This document shows positions 1 to 7,636 of a stretch of 64,000 nt of DNA, piece after piece. The position numbers and the translations under genes were made by a program. This DNA comes from Mycobacterium scrofulaceum. GTDB lineage: Bacteria; Actinomycetota; Actinomycetes; Mycobacteriales; Mycobacteriaceae. The DNA lies in NCBI RefSeq assembly GCF_001667885.1, contig NZ_LZJW01000179.1, positions 1-64,000 on the forward strand, given 5' to 3'. Position 1 is the first letter of the stretch, and each line of letters starts with the position of its first letter. Under the pieces are notes generated by a model. That model saw nothing but the letters and a program-made list of their open reading frames with translations. It did no database searches and was not told the origin of the DNA.

Positions 1-219
1 GGGGCCGCCCAGACGTCGTGGTCATTCAACTTCTTCAGTCACGGCCCGCAAGCGTGCCCGGGCGCCGACCTTGCGCTGCGAATCGGCGTCGTCGTATTGA
101 CGGCCCTACTCGGCGAGCGCAACCCGGCGGCGACCGGTGCCAGACTGGACCCACACCGACCGCTGCCACTCGCGCTCGACCACTCGCGCGTCGGCATTCG
201 ATTCAGACGCCGCCACTGA
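1..219 (+). CDS. Cytochrome P450, C-terminal fragment cut by the window edge
   Basis: Reading frame 1 is open from the first base to a TGA at 217-219, giving the last 72 residues of a protein. It contains FFSHGPQACPGADLA, which fits the P450 heme-ligand signature FxxGxxxCxG with the Cys as thiolate ligand, followed by a helix-like stretch and a short basic tail, as at the end of P450s. Substrate and subfamily cannot be judged from this piece. The gene lies on the same strand as the radical SAM gene that follows after 114 bp, but that gene has its own SOS box, so they are probably separate units. Confidence 0.72.
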   Translation, partial: GAAQTSWSFNFFSHGPQACPGADLALRIGVVVLTALLGERNPAATGARLDPHRPLPLALDHSRVGIRFRRRH

Positions 220-308
220 AACACCGGACTCGTCGATCACGCTCGACGTCTGCAGAGTGCGGCATGCCCGGTCGCAGCTGACTCGACGGCAATGCGCTTG
301 ACTCGATG

Positions 309-324
309 TCGAACTGATGTTCGA
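309..324. promoter_or_regulatory. LexA (SOS) box
   Basis: The sequence TCGAACTGATGTTCGA is a perfect match to the mycobacterial SOS box TCGAAC-N4-GTTCGA. It ends 9 bp before the ATG of the radical SAM gene, so bound LexA would block transcription start. From memory, the M. tuberculosis orthologue Rv2578c was listed among LexA-regulated genes. Confidence 0.9.
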
Positions 325-333
325 ATAGAGGTC

Positions 334-1365
334 ATGCGCTGGGCGGATCAGGCGGTCGCCGTCAACGGGGCGCCCGTCGAGGACGGGGCCCTGCCGGGCT
401 TGCAGCGGATCGGCCTCGTCCGCAGCGTGCGGGCTCCTCAGTTCGAGGGCATCACCTTTCACGAGGTGCTGTGCAAGTCCGCGCTCAACAAGGTGCCTGA
501 CGCCTCCGCCTTGCCGTTCCGGTACACCGTCAACGGCTACCGCGGCTGCTCGCACGCGTGCCGTTACTGCTTCGCGCGGCCCACGCACGAATACCTGGAC
601 TTCGATTGCGGCAACGACTTCGACAGCCAGGTCATCGTCAAGACCAACGTCGTCGAGGTGCTGCGCCGCGAGCTGCGCCGGCCGTCGTGGCGGCGCGAGA
701 CCGTCGCGCTCGGGACCAACACCGACCCCTACCAGCGGGCCGAGGGGCGCTACGCGCTGATGCCCGGCATCATCGGTGCCCTCGCCGAATCCGGCACACC
801 GCTGTCGATCCTCACGAAGGGCACGTTGCTGCGGCGCGATCTTCCGTTGATCGCCGATGCGGCGCAACAGGTTCCGCTGTCGGTCGCGGTGTCGCTGGCG
901 GTCGGCGATCCGGACCTGCATCGCGACGTCGAGCCGGGCACGCCGACTCCGCAGGCGCGCCTTGGCCTGATCGCCGCGATCCGCGAGGCCGGCCTGGATT
1001 GCCATGTGATGGTGGCGCCGGTGCTGCCGCACCTGACCGACTCGACAGAGCACCTCGATCGGCTGCTCGGCCAGATCGCGGCGGCCGGCGCCACCGGTGT
1101 CACGGTCTTCGGCCTACACCTGCGCGGCTCGACCCGTGGGTGGTTCATGGCCTGGCTTGCGCGCTCGCATCCCGACCTGGTGGGCCGCTACCGTGAGCTG
1201 TATCGGCGGGGTGCGTACCTGCCCCCGGCTTACCGCGAGATGCTGCGGGGCCGCGCCGCGCCGCTGATCGCGAAATACCGGCTGGGCGGCGAGTTGCGAT
1301 CGTTCCGGCAGCCCGTCGCGGCAGAACCGGCTGCCCCGGAACCCCTTCAGGCGACGCTGTTTTGA
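334..1365 (+). CDS. Radical SAM protein, Rv2578c-like, SOS regulated
   Basis: A 343-residue protein resembling M. tuberculosis Rv2578c and, more distantly, spore photoproduct lyase-like radical SAM enzymes. The [4Fe-4S]-binding motif CSHACRYCF (CxxxCxxC) lies near residue 72, followed by a SAM-barrel segment with GTNTDPYQ. ATG 334 is chosen because homologues start at MRWADQ and the SOS box sits just upstream; an in-frame ATG at 292 would place the box inside the gene. The box suggests induction by DNA damage. The substrate is unknown; repair of a lesion is possible but unproven. It converges with the phosphatase gene, with stop codons 2 bp apart. Confidence 0.9.
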   Translation: MRWADQAVAVNGAPVEDGALPGLQRIGLVRSVRAPQFEGITFHEVLCKSALNKVPDASALPFRYTVNGYRGCSHACRYCFARPTHEYLDFDCGNDFDSQVIVKTNVVEVLRRELRRPSWRRETVALGTNTDPYQRAEGRYALMPGIIGALAESGTPLSILTKGTLLRRDLPLIADAAQQVPLSVAVSLAVGDPDLHRDVEPGTPTPQARLGLIAAIREAGLDCHVMVAPVLPHLTDSTEHLDRLLGQIAAAGATGVTVFGLHLRGSTRGWFMAWLARSHPDLVGRYRELYRRGAYLPPAYREMLRGRAAPLIAKYRLGGELRSFRQPVAAEPAAPEPLQATLF

Positions 1366-1366
1366 G

Positions 1367-2968
1367 CTAGGCCGGCTTGTCGCGGCGGGGCTTGGTCAGT
1401 GTGAACCGGTCCACCTCGGTGACCGCGCCGAATGGCCCGCTCAGCGCGTAGTGGGTGGCCTTGATCGAGGTGTTGCCGCCCGGCTGGCCCGGGTCCACGT
1501 CGAACGCCGCGAAGCCGTAGGGATTGTCGCGATCGCGAAAGGCGGACCACGGCGCGTCCTCCACGACGTAGATCGGCGCCTTGCGCCCGAGCCCCGGATC
1601 GAATGCGCCGACGCCGGTCAGCACGCGGCAGCGCGGCTCGGGGAAGAAGAACGCGTTGGTGGGCGCGGACGTGCCGCCGCCGCCGATGACGAGGTGCACG
1701 GTTCCCTTGGTGGCGTCGATGACGTCGCCGCGGGTGTCGACGGGTATTGGTGTGCGCGTGTCGGTTTGCAGCGTTCCGCGCAAGGGGTGCGAGCGCTCGT
1801 AGTGGTGTTCGTGGCCGCACACCACCAGGTCGACCTGGTACTCGTCGAACAACGGGAGCCATTCCTCGCGGATCCCCAGGTCGGCGCCGTTGGCGGGCTT
1901 GTCTGCGCTCGAGATCGCCGTCTGGTGCATGCACACGACGATCCAGTCGATGTCGGGGTCGCGCCGAGCGGCGGCGAGTTCGGTTGCCAGCCAACGCTTT
2001 TGTTCACCGCCCGAGTATCCGTGCACGTAGAAATTGCCGCCGTCCTGGAACGCGACGTCGTCGTTGTTGAGGCTGATCACGCGCACCGGGCCGGCGGTGA
2101 ACGAATACCAGAGCCCGCGCGTCTCGGGGCTGGAGCCCGAGTCGGGCACCGCGAAGTACGCCTGGTAGGCGCCGTAACCGATTGGGCCGTTGCCCAATTC
2201 GTTTTCGTGGTTGCCCGCCGCCGGCATCCACGGCCGGTAGCGCGCCGATCGGCTGTTGTTCTCGAACCACGCCGACCAGGTGCGGATGCGGTCCTGCGCC
2301 AGGTTGGCGTAGCACAGGTCACCGTTGATCAGGTTGAACAGCGGTGCCATCCGCTCGACGGCCAGCGTGGTGTCGGCGGATGCGGGCGAGCCGATGTTGT
2401 CCGTGCCGTAGCTGCCGTCGGGCATCTTCACCAGGGTCGGCGTGGACTGATCTCCGAAACTGGTGAATCGGAACGGCTTTCGGCCGGACGGCGCGGTCCG
2501 GACGGTACCCATCTCCGGTTCGGCGCCGTCGTGCACGGCGGCGTACACGTAGTCGGTATCCGGGACCAGGTCGGTCAGGCGGGCGTGATACACGCGGACC
2601 TCGGTGTTGGACTTGGCGTCGCGGTAGGTGCGGGTTTCGGCCGCGACGGTGCGGCCCAGGCCCGACGCCGGCGTGCCGTACATGACGCGGGGATTGCGGA
2701 TCGCGTCGACGGTGTGCCAGGACACCACCACCTCGGAGCCGGCGTGCCGGCCGAATTGCAGGTGCAGCCCGGTCACCGGCGGCACGCCGGTGCGGCTCGG
2801 TTGGGACCACAAGGCGGGCGCGCTGGGGTGGGACCACACCAGGGCGGCGCCGCCCCCGACGCCCGCCCCGAGGGCGGCCGAGGCCGCGCCCGTGGTCAAC
2901 AACCTGCGACGGCTGATGCCGGGGACGGGAGCACTGCCGTGGGGCGGTGCAGGATCGTCGGCCACCAA
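1367..2968 (-). CDS. Tat-exported purple acid phosphatase-like metallophosphoesterase (Rv2577 type)
   Basis: A 533-residue secreted phosphoesterase. The N terminus has a twin-arginine signal (SRRRLLTTGAASAALG) followed by an Ala/Gly-rich hydrophobic stretch, so it is probably exported folded with its metals. A fibronectin-like N-terminal domain precedes the catalytic domain. Metal-binding motifs are visible in order: FGDQST, NGDLCYAN, GNHENE, and GHEHHYER, the pattern of purple acid phosphatases (binuclear metal centre). Length and layout match M. tuberculosis Rv2577. It probably hydrolyses phosphate esters outside the membrane; the natural substrate is not evident. Confidence 0.9.
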   Translation of the reverse strand: MVADDPAPPHGSAPVPGISRRRLLTTGAASAALGAGVGGGAALVWSHPSAPALWSQPSRTGVPPVTGLHLQFGRHAGSEVVVSWHTVDAIRNPRVMYGTPASGLGRTVAAETRTYRDAKSNTEVRVYHARLTDLVPDTDYVYAAVHDGAEPEMGTVRTAPSGRKPFRFTSFGDQSTPTLVKMPDGSYGTDNIGSPASADTTLAVERMAPLFNLINGDLCYANLAQDRIRTWSAWFENNSRSARYRPWMPAAGNHENELGNGPIGYGAYQAYFAVPDSGSSPETRGLWYSFTAGPVRVISLNNDDVAFQDGGNFYVHGYSGGEQKRWLATELAAARRDPDIDWIVVCMHQTAISSADKPANGADLGIREEWLPLFDEYQVDLVVCGHEHHYERSHPLRGTLQTDTRTPIPVDTRGDVIDATKGTVHLVIGGGGTSAPTNAFFFPEPRCRVLTGVGAFDPGLGRKAPIYVVEDAPWSAFRDRDNPYGFAAFDVDPGQPGGNTSIKATHYALSGPFGAVTEVDRFTLTKPRRDKPA

Positions 2969-3102
2969 TGCTTCATACCCGAGCGGGGTGAACGCCCGCG
3001 GAACGGGCGCGTTAGTGGCTGCGCGGCTCGGGCAATCCCGTCTCCCGGGCGCAAATGCGTCCTAGGGACCTTCGGGTAGGCGTAGCGCCGTAACGAATTG
3101 GG

Positions 3103-3108
3103 TAGCGT
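3103..3108 (+). promoter_or_regulatory. Putative -10 hexamer giving a leaderless mRNA
   Basis: TAGCGT lies 7 bp before the ATG at 3116, the spacing expected if transcription begins at or next to the start codon. No Shine-Dalgarno sequence precedes that ATG, which fits the leaderless mRNAs common in mycobacteria. Confidence 0.4.
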
Positions 3109-3115
3109 TTTCGAT

Positions 3116-3559
3116 ATGACGAACGTGCGAATAGTGACCACGGGGGTCGCGCTGGCGACGTTTGCGGCCGCCGCAGCGGTGGCCGTCACGCCCGCGACCT
3201 CATCTGCGGACCCGGCCGGCCACCAGGTGACCTACACCATCACCGCCACCGGCAACCTCACCGGCAACGTCCGGTACATGAACACCGATCCGCCCAGCCA
3301 GGCCGCCTTCAACGCGAACTCGTCGCAGTTCCTCAACAGCGTGCAGACGGCGTTCACCGCGGGGCAGCCGCTGGTGTACAACACGACGCTGAACGACCCG
3401 AATCAGTGGGCGTTCGTGAACGCGAGCGGCGGCTGTCACTGGCCGGACTGCGATTCGTCGAACACGCCGCAGATCCAGTGCCAGATCGCCGTCGACGGTC
3501 AGGTCGTGGTGACGCAGAGCGCCACCACCGGCGTGACCTGCTCGACACGACCCTGGTGA
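3116..3559 (+). CDS. Small secreted or membrane-associated protein (Rv2576c-like)
   Basis: A 147-residue protein with a clear Sec signal peptide: a short charged start (MTNVRIV), a hydrophobic Ala/Val core and a cleavage-like site near SSADPAG. The mature part contains four or more Cys residues (GGCHWPDCD, IQCQIA, VTCSTR), suggesting disulfides in the cell wall space. It resembles M. tuberculosis Rv2576c, of unknown function. ATG 3116 is preferred to the upstream TTG 3098 because it begins the signal peptide and sits next to a -10-like hexamer. It converges with the MFS gene after a 14-bp gap. Confidence 0.82.
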   Translation: MTNVRIVTTGVALATFAAAAAVAVTPATSSADPAGHQVTYTITATGNLTGNVRYMNTDPPSQAAFNANSSQFLNSVQTAFTAGQPLVYNTTLNDPNQWAFVNASGGCHWPDCDSSNTPQIQCQIAVDGQVVVTQSATTGVTCSTRPW

Positions 3560-3573
3560 ACCGGTAGAGCCGC

Positions 3574-5187
3574 TTAGCGGTGCACCCGCAGCGCGAGGTA
3601 ATACTCGTGCCGCCGGGTGTGGTCGAGCGTGTAGCCGACCGCCCTCGTCACCCCGTCGTGGTCGGACTCCAGCCAGCGTTCGGTGTGCTGGCGTTCGAAT
3701 TCGGTCCACGACGGCACGGTGAACCGCTCGAGGACCGTGTCGGGATGTTCCAGGCTGTGATACAGCCCCCAACTGTGGCCTCCCGTTCGCAGCCGCGAGC
3801 GCCGCACCGCGCTCATCGCCTCGACGAAGTCCTGCAGCGTGTCCGTCGCGACGCGATAGCGCACGGTCACCAGCACCGGACCGTCGTTGGGGCATGGCTC
3901 GAACACGACCATGGGCATCGGCCATGCGCGCGAGATGTCGCGGCTGAGCTTGCCGGTCTCCGGCCGTAGCCCGAGGGGGAGGACGGTCAGCGCGGTGACG
4001 CCCAGCAACGCCGCCGCCACGGTCAACGCCACGCCGAGCCCTTCGCGGGTGGCGACCACACCCCAGAGATACGAGCCGACCGCCTGTGATCCCGTGAAGA
4101 CCAGCAGGTACATCGCCAACCCGCGGGCGCGAACCCAGCGCGGCAGATGCAGCTGCGCCGCGGCGTTCAACGTCGTCAACGTGATCAGCCAGGTCATCCC
4201 CGACAACACCAGGAAGGGCGCCGCCGCGGCGAACGGCAGAAAAACCACGGAGAGCGTGGCGGCGCCGTACACGGCCGCGCACCCGGCCAGCAGCGTGTTG
4301 GGCGGCACCTTCTGGCGCAGCGGCGCCGGAACCGCGACGGCGAGGACAGCGCCGACGCCGATTGCGCCCAACGCCACCCCGTAGCCGCCGGCCCCCAGGT
4401 GCCAGGTGTCGGCGGCCGTCACGGGCAGCAGGGCCAGCAGGGCCGACGCGGGGAAGACGAACAGCGCCGCGCGCAACAGGATCCTGCGGAAGATCGGACC
4501 GTTGACCACGTAACCCAATCCGGTCAGGATCGCCTGGCCGAGGTGTTCCCGTTCGATGGGCGCGATCTGCTTGGGTCGACGCCACCCCGCCAGGGCGACG
4601 ATGATGCCTACGAACGAGATCGCGTTGATCGCGAAGACCGCCGCCGGACCCGCCACGGCCAGGACGATGCCGCCGATCGCGGGCCCGACCACCCGCGCGA
4701 TGTTGACCGAGACGCTGGCCAACGTCGCGGCGGACGTGATCTGTTCGCGGGAGACGACCTCGGGTTGGATCGCCTGCCAGGCCGGCGCCGTGATGGCCGA
4801 GGCGACGCCGATCGCCAGGGTGAACAACAGCAGTGCGGTCGGGGTGAGGCGCCCGAAGTAGGTCAGCCCGGCCAGCGCGAGCGCCACCAGCACCGCATAC
4901 GACTGCAGGACGATCAGCAACCGTCGCTGGTCGAACACGTCGGCGAGCGCGCCGGCGAACAGCGCCAGCACGAGCGTCGGCCCCAGGCTCGCGGTCTGGA
5001 CCAACGCGACGACGGTGGCGCTGCTGTGGCCTTCGACCAAGACCCATTGCGCCGCCACGCTTTGCATCCAGGTGCCGACGTTGGAGACGAACTGCGCCAC
5101 GAACAGTGCCCGGAAGACCGGGTTGCGCAACGGCGCCCAGACCGACACGTCCGCGGTGTCGGTGCGCTCCTGCGTCAGATCCGACAT
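3574..5187 (-). CDS. MFS transporter of the MFS_3/EntS type with a C-terminal soluble domain
   Basis: A 537-residue membrane protein. Roughly the first 410 residues form about 12 hydrophobic segments with an MFS motif-A-like loop (GALADVFDQRR), typical of the enterobactin-exporter-like MFS_3 group. The last ~110 residues are soluble (VTVRYRVATDTLQDFVEAM, and so on), resembling a small dimeric alpha-beta barrel domain. Start at MSDLTQER (CAT at 5185-5187); the open frame continues upstream but lacks family similarity. Probably a small-molecule exporter; the substrate is unknown. From memory this gene is absent between Rv2575 and Rv2576c in H37Rv, so it looks like a local insertion or a loss there. 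Confidence 0.85.
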   Translation of the reverse strand: MSDLTQERTDTADVSVWAPLRNPVFRALFVAQFVSNVGTWMQSVAAQWVLVEGHSSATVVALVQTASLGPTLVLALFAGALADVFDQRRLLIVLQSYAVLVALALAGLTYFGRLTPTALLLFTLAIGVASAITAPAWQAIQPEVVSREQITSAATLASVSVNIARVVGPAIGGIVLAVAGPAAVFAINAISFVGIIVALAGWRRPKQIAPIEREHLGQAILTGLGYVVNGPIFRRILLRAALFVFPASALLALLPVTAADTWHLGAGGYGVALGAIGVGAVLAVAVPAPLRQKVPPNTLLAGCAAVYGAATLSVVFLPFAAAAPFLVLSGMTWLITLTTLNAAAQLHLPRWVRARGLAMYLLVFTGSQAVGSYLWGVVATREGLGVALTVAAALLGVTALTVLPLGLRPETGKLSRDISRAWPMPMVVFEPCPNDGPVLVTVRYRVATDTLQDFVEAMSAVRRSRLRTGGHSWGLYHSLEHPDTVLERFTVPSWTEFERQHTERWLESDHDGVTRAVGYTLDHTRRHEYYLALRVHR

Positions 5188-5291
5188 ACACGCCTTTCGC
5201 GTCGTGCGGCGGGGTAGAAGTCTAGGCCAGGTACCCCGCGCGCGCATGACGGAGCGCCGCCGGGCGCCGAACTGACGGAAAGGCTCTGTGG

Positions 5292-6170
5292 CTAGCCCAA
5301 ACTGGCGGCCGAGAAGGTGTCGCACTTCTTCGGGTCACCGGTCTGGTAACCCACGGTGAACCAGTGCTGCCGCTGCTCCGACGAGCCGTGCGTCCACGAC
5401 TCGGGGTTGACCCGTCCGGTCGATTCCTTCTGGATGCGGTCGTCACCCACCGAGGCCGCGGCCGACAGGGCATCGGAGATGTCCTGATCGCTCAACGGCT
5501 GCAGGTAGGGCACGCCCGTGCTCTCCTGCTTGACCGTCGACGCGTAGTGCGCCCATATCCCGGCGTAGCAGTCCGCCTGCAACTCCGTGCGCACGCCGTT
5601 GCCGCCGGCGCCCTTCGCCCCCTGCTGCGAGCGGCCCAGGATGCCCTGCAATTGCTGGACGTGGTGGCCGTATTCGTGGGCCACCACATACTCCTGCGCG
5701 AACGGCCCACCGCTGGAACCGAATTTGTCGACCAGTTCCTGGAAGAAGTCGGTGTCGAAGTACGCCGTCTGGTCGACGGGGCAGTAGAACGGCCCCACCG
5801 CGGTGGTGGCCGGCCCGCAGCCGGTGTCCACCGAACCCGTGAACAACCGCACGTGCGGCCGCGTGTAGCCCTGCATCAGCTGTTTCCACACCGCGTCCAC
5901 GGAGTTGCCTGTGGCGACCACGCGGCACTGCACGTATTTGTTGGCGTCGGCCCCGGTCTTGCACTGGCTCAGATCGAAACCGGGCGCCGAGTAGCCGCCC
6001 GTGTTCGACTGCTGCTGGTTCAGCACGCGGCCCGGGTCGACACCCAGCAGCAACGCGCCGATCAGGATGAGCAGCCCGACGCCGCCGCCCCCCACGGCCA
6101 TCCCCATGCCACCGCCGCCCGACGACGACGCGGTGCTGGTGTCGATCTGCATGCCCTCGTTGAAGCTCAT
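5292..6170 (-). CDS. Neutral zinc metallopeptidase, membrane-anchored (YpfJ/Rv2575 family)
   Basis: A 292-residue protein with a Gly/Met-rich N terminus, one transmembrane helix (about residues 30-46) and an extracytoplasmic zinc peptidase domain. The motif VVAHEYGHHVQQ supplies two His ligands and the catalytic Glu (HExxH); LQADCYAGIWAH downstream carries the likely third ligand Glu. Length and motifs match the YpfJ family and Rv2575. The substrate is unknown. It is followed 9 bp upstream-wise by the SRPBCC gene on the same strand, so both are probably co-transcribed. Confidence 0.9.
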   Translation of the reverse strand: MSFNEGMQIDTSTASSSGGGGMGMAVGGGGVGLLILIGALLLGVDPGRVLNQQQSNTGGYSAPGFDLSQCKTGADANKYVQCRVVATGNSVDAVWKQLMQGYTRPHVRLFTGSVDTGCGPATTAVGPFYCPVDQTAYFDTDFFQELVDKFGSSGGPFAQEYVVAHEYGHHVQQLQGILGRSQQGAKGAGGNGVRTELQADCYAGIWAHYASTVKQESTGVPYLQPLSDQDISDALSAAASVGDDRIQKESTGRVNPESWTHGSSEQRQHWFTVGYQTGDPKKCDTFSAASLG

Positions 6171-6179
6171 CGCCCGCTC

Positions 6180-6683
6180 CTAACGTTGCCCGGTTTCGGC
6201 GAACCGCGTATCGGTGTAATTGCGCAGGTTGCGCAGGAATCGGCGGAGCCCCAGATTCAGCAGCGGTCCCACCACGTACATCGCTAGCCGCGCCGGGCCC
6301 GCGGGCTTCTGCGCCATGGTCCACGTCAGCCGGCAACCACCCGGAACGGCCTCGACCCGGTAGTCCTCGGCGAACGCTGCGACGGCTTGCGTGGAGCATT
6401 CGTTGAACCGAAAAGCCATGTGGCTGAACGGCTCCCACGCCAAAAACTCTTCGTTGCCGACGAGGCCGCCGCGCATCTCGACGACGCGGGTGGTGCCCAC
6501 GCCGCGCGGTTCGGGGCTGGTCCAGGTGACCTTGGTGATCACGCTCGCCCAGCGCGGCCACGACTCCGCGTCGGCGAGCACCTCGAAGAGTTGCTCGGGG
6601 GTGATGGCGAGGTCCACGCTGTTGCGGTACACGAACGGCGCGCTGTCGATGAAGCTCAGGTCGACGCGGTCGCAGGGGAACAT
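6180..6683 (-). CDS. SRPBCC (START-like) family protein, Rv2574-like
   Basis: A 167-residue protein with the polyketide-cyclase/START-like fold pattern: an N-terminal strand (VYRNSVDLAI) followed by TPEQLFEVLADAESWPRW, a classic opening of this family, then alternating strands and a C-terminal helix (LNLGLRRFLRNLRNYTD). It probably binds a hydrophobic ligand. No catalytic residues can be assigned. It lies between the panE-like gene and the zinc peptidase on the same strand with gaps of 9 bp on each side, consistent with one operon. Confidence 0.82.
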   Translation of the reverse strand: MFPCDRVDLSFIDSAPFVYRNSVDLAITPEQLFEVLADAESWPRWASVITKVTWTSPEPRGVGTTRVVEMRGGLVGNEEFLAWEPFSHMAFRFNECSTQAVAAFAEDYRVEAVPGGCRLTWTMAQKPAGPARLAMYVVGPLLNLGLRRFLRNLRNYTDTRFAETGQR

Positions 6684-6692
6684 GGAAATAAT

Positions 6693-7613
6693 CTAGCCGG
6701 GGCCGTCGCTCGCCGCGGCCAGCAGCGGCACAACGACGTCGCTGATCGGCGTCGCCAGGTTATGTTCGCGGCCCTTGCGGATCATCACCCCGTTGCGGAT
6801 GTCCCATTCCATCCGCCGGTGATGCTCCCGGTCGGCCAGGATCGAGGTGCCCATGTCCTCCGGCGCGTGCCGGAACATGTCGGCCAGCTCGTCGACGATG
6901 GCGTCGGGCAGCTTGGCGCCCTCGGCCCGCGCGACCGCGAGGCATTCGGCGACGTAGCGCCGCGACAGTTCGGCGATGTCGTCGCGGCGGAACATGCCGG
7001 ATCGCCGTCCGGTCAGCGCCATGAACCCGGCCAGCGCATTGGTGAGCAGCTTGCGCCAGGCGGCGGTGATGAAGTCGGGGTCGCAATCCACCCGGCACCC
7101 GGCCCCGCGCAGCAGCTCGGCGATCGTCTGCGCCGCGGGCCCGCTGGGCAGCACCAGCGTCGGCTCGGTGCGCAGCCGCACCCAGCCTTCGGGCTGGGTC
7201 TCCGCGGAATACCACACGATACCGGGCACCACGGGCGACGACGGGCAGTGCGGCTGTACCTGCTGCACCTGCTCCACGCCGTTCTGCAGCACGACGACGA
7301 TCGTGTGCGGTTCGCACAGCCGGGCCAGCCAGCCCGACGCCGCGTCGTTCTGGGTCGCCTTGACCGCCAGCAGCACGACATCGACCGGGCCCGTGACGTC
7401 CCCCGGATCGGTGCGCACCGGGCCGGGGACCACGATCGGATCCGCGCCGTCCGGCCGCAATTCGATGCTTTCGCGCGGGGTGCGGCCGCAGACCAGAACC
7501 GGATGCCCGGCCCGGTGTAGCAGCGCGGCGATCGTCGTGCCGACGGCGCCGGGACCTACGAGTGCGATGTTGGTGACGATAGGACCGAAATTACCTCCCT
7601 CTAGACTGGGCAC
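6693..7613 (-). CDS. panE: Ketopantoate reductase family protein (PanE/ApbA, Rv2573-like)
   Basis: An NADPH-dependent reductase of the PanE/ApbA family. The Rossmann motif ALVGPGAVGTT is at the N terminus, LAVKATQ follows as in the family, and the C-terminal helical domain has AAWRKLLTNALAGFMALTG with the conserved Lys and Asn. It may reduce 2-ketopantoate in pantothenate synthesis, but paralogues act on other 2-keto acids. The start is uncertain: TTG 7622 and GTG 7613 are in frame, yet the strong GGGAGG ribosome site lies downstream of both and would serve an ATC codon at 7580, where homologues appear to begin. The upstream starts overlap the aspS promoter. Confidence 0.82.
   Translation of the reverse strand: MPSLEGGNFGPIVTNIALVGPGAVGTTIAALLHRAGHPVLVCGRTPRESIELRPDGADPIVVPGPVRTDPGDVTGPVDVVLLAVKATQNDAASGWLARLCEPHTIVVVLQNGVEQVQQVQPHCPSSPVVPGIVWYSAETQPEGWVRLRTEPTLVLPSGPAAQTIAELLRGAGCRVDCDPDFITAAWRKLLTNALAGFMALTGRRSGMFRRDDIAELSRRYVAECLAVARAEGAKLPDAIVDELADMFRHAPEDMGTSILADREHHRRMEWDIRNGVMIRKGREHNLATPISDVVVPLLAAASDGPG
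7602..7607 (+). promoter_or_regulatory. Putative -10 element of aspS
   Basis: TAGACT sits 30 bp before the aspS GTG and is followed by an AAAGGGAG ribosome site at 7630-7637. The same hexamer is found upstream of efp. It lies inside the longest possible N-terminal extension of the divergent panE-like gene. Confidence 0.4.
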
Positions 7614-7636
7614 TCGTTCCAACCGCGGGAAAGGGA

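Noticed and set aside
1451..3079. A 542-codon frame antisense to the phosphatase
   Set aside because: Val/Gly/Arg-rich shadow of the opposite strand; the phosphatase motifs are intact on the minus strand.
3200..5191. A 663-codon frame overlapping the MFS gene and the small secreted gene
   Set aside because: It has Arg-rich random composition and no motifs; the frame at 3574-5187 encodes a clear MFS protein.
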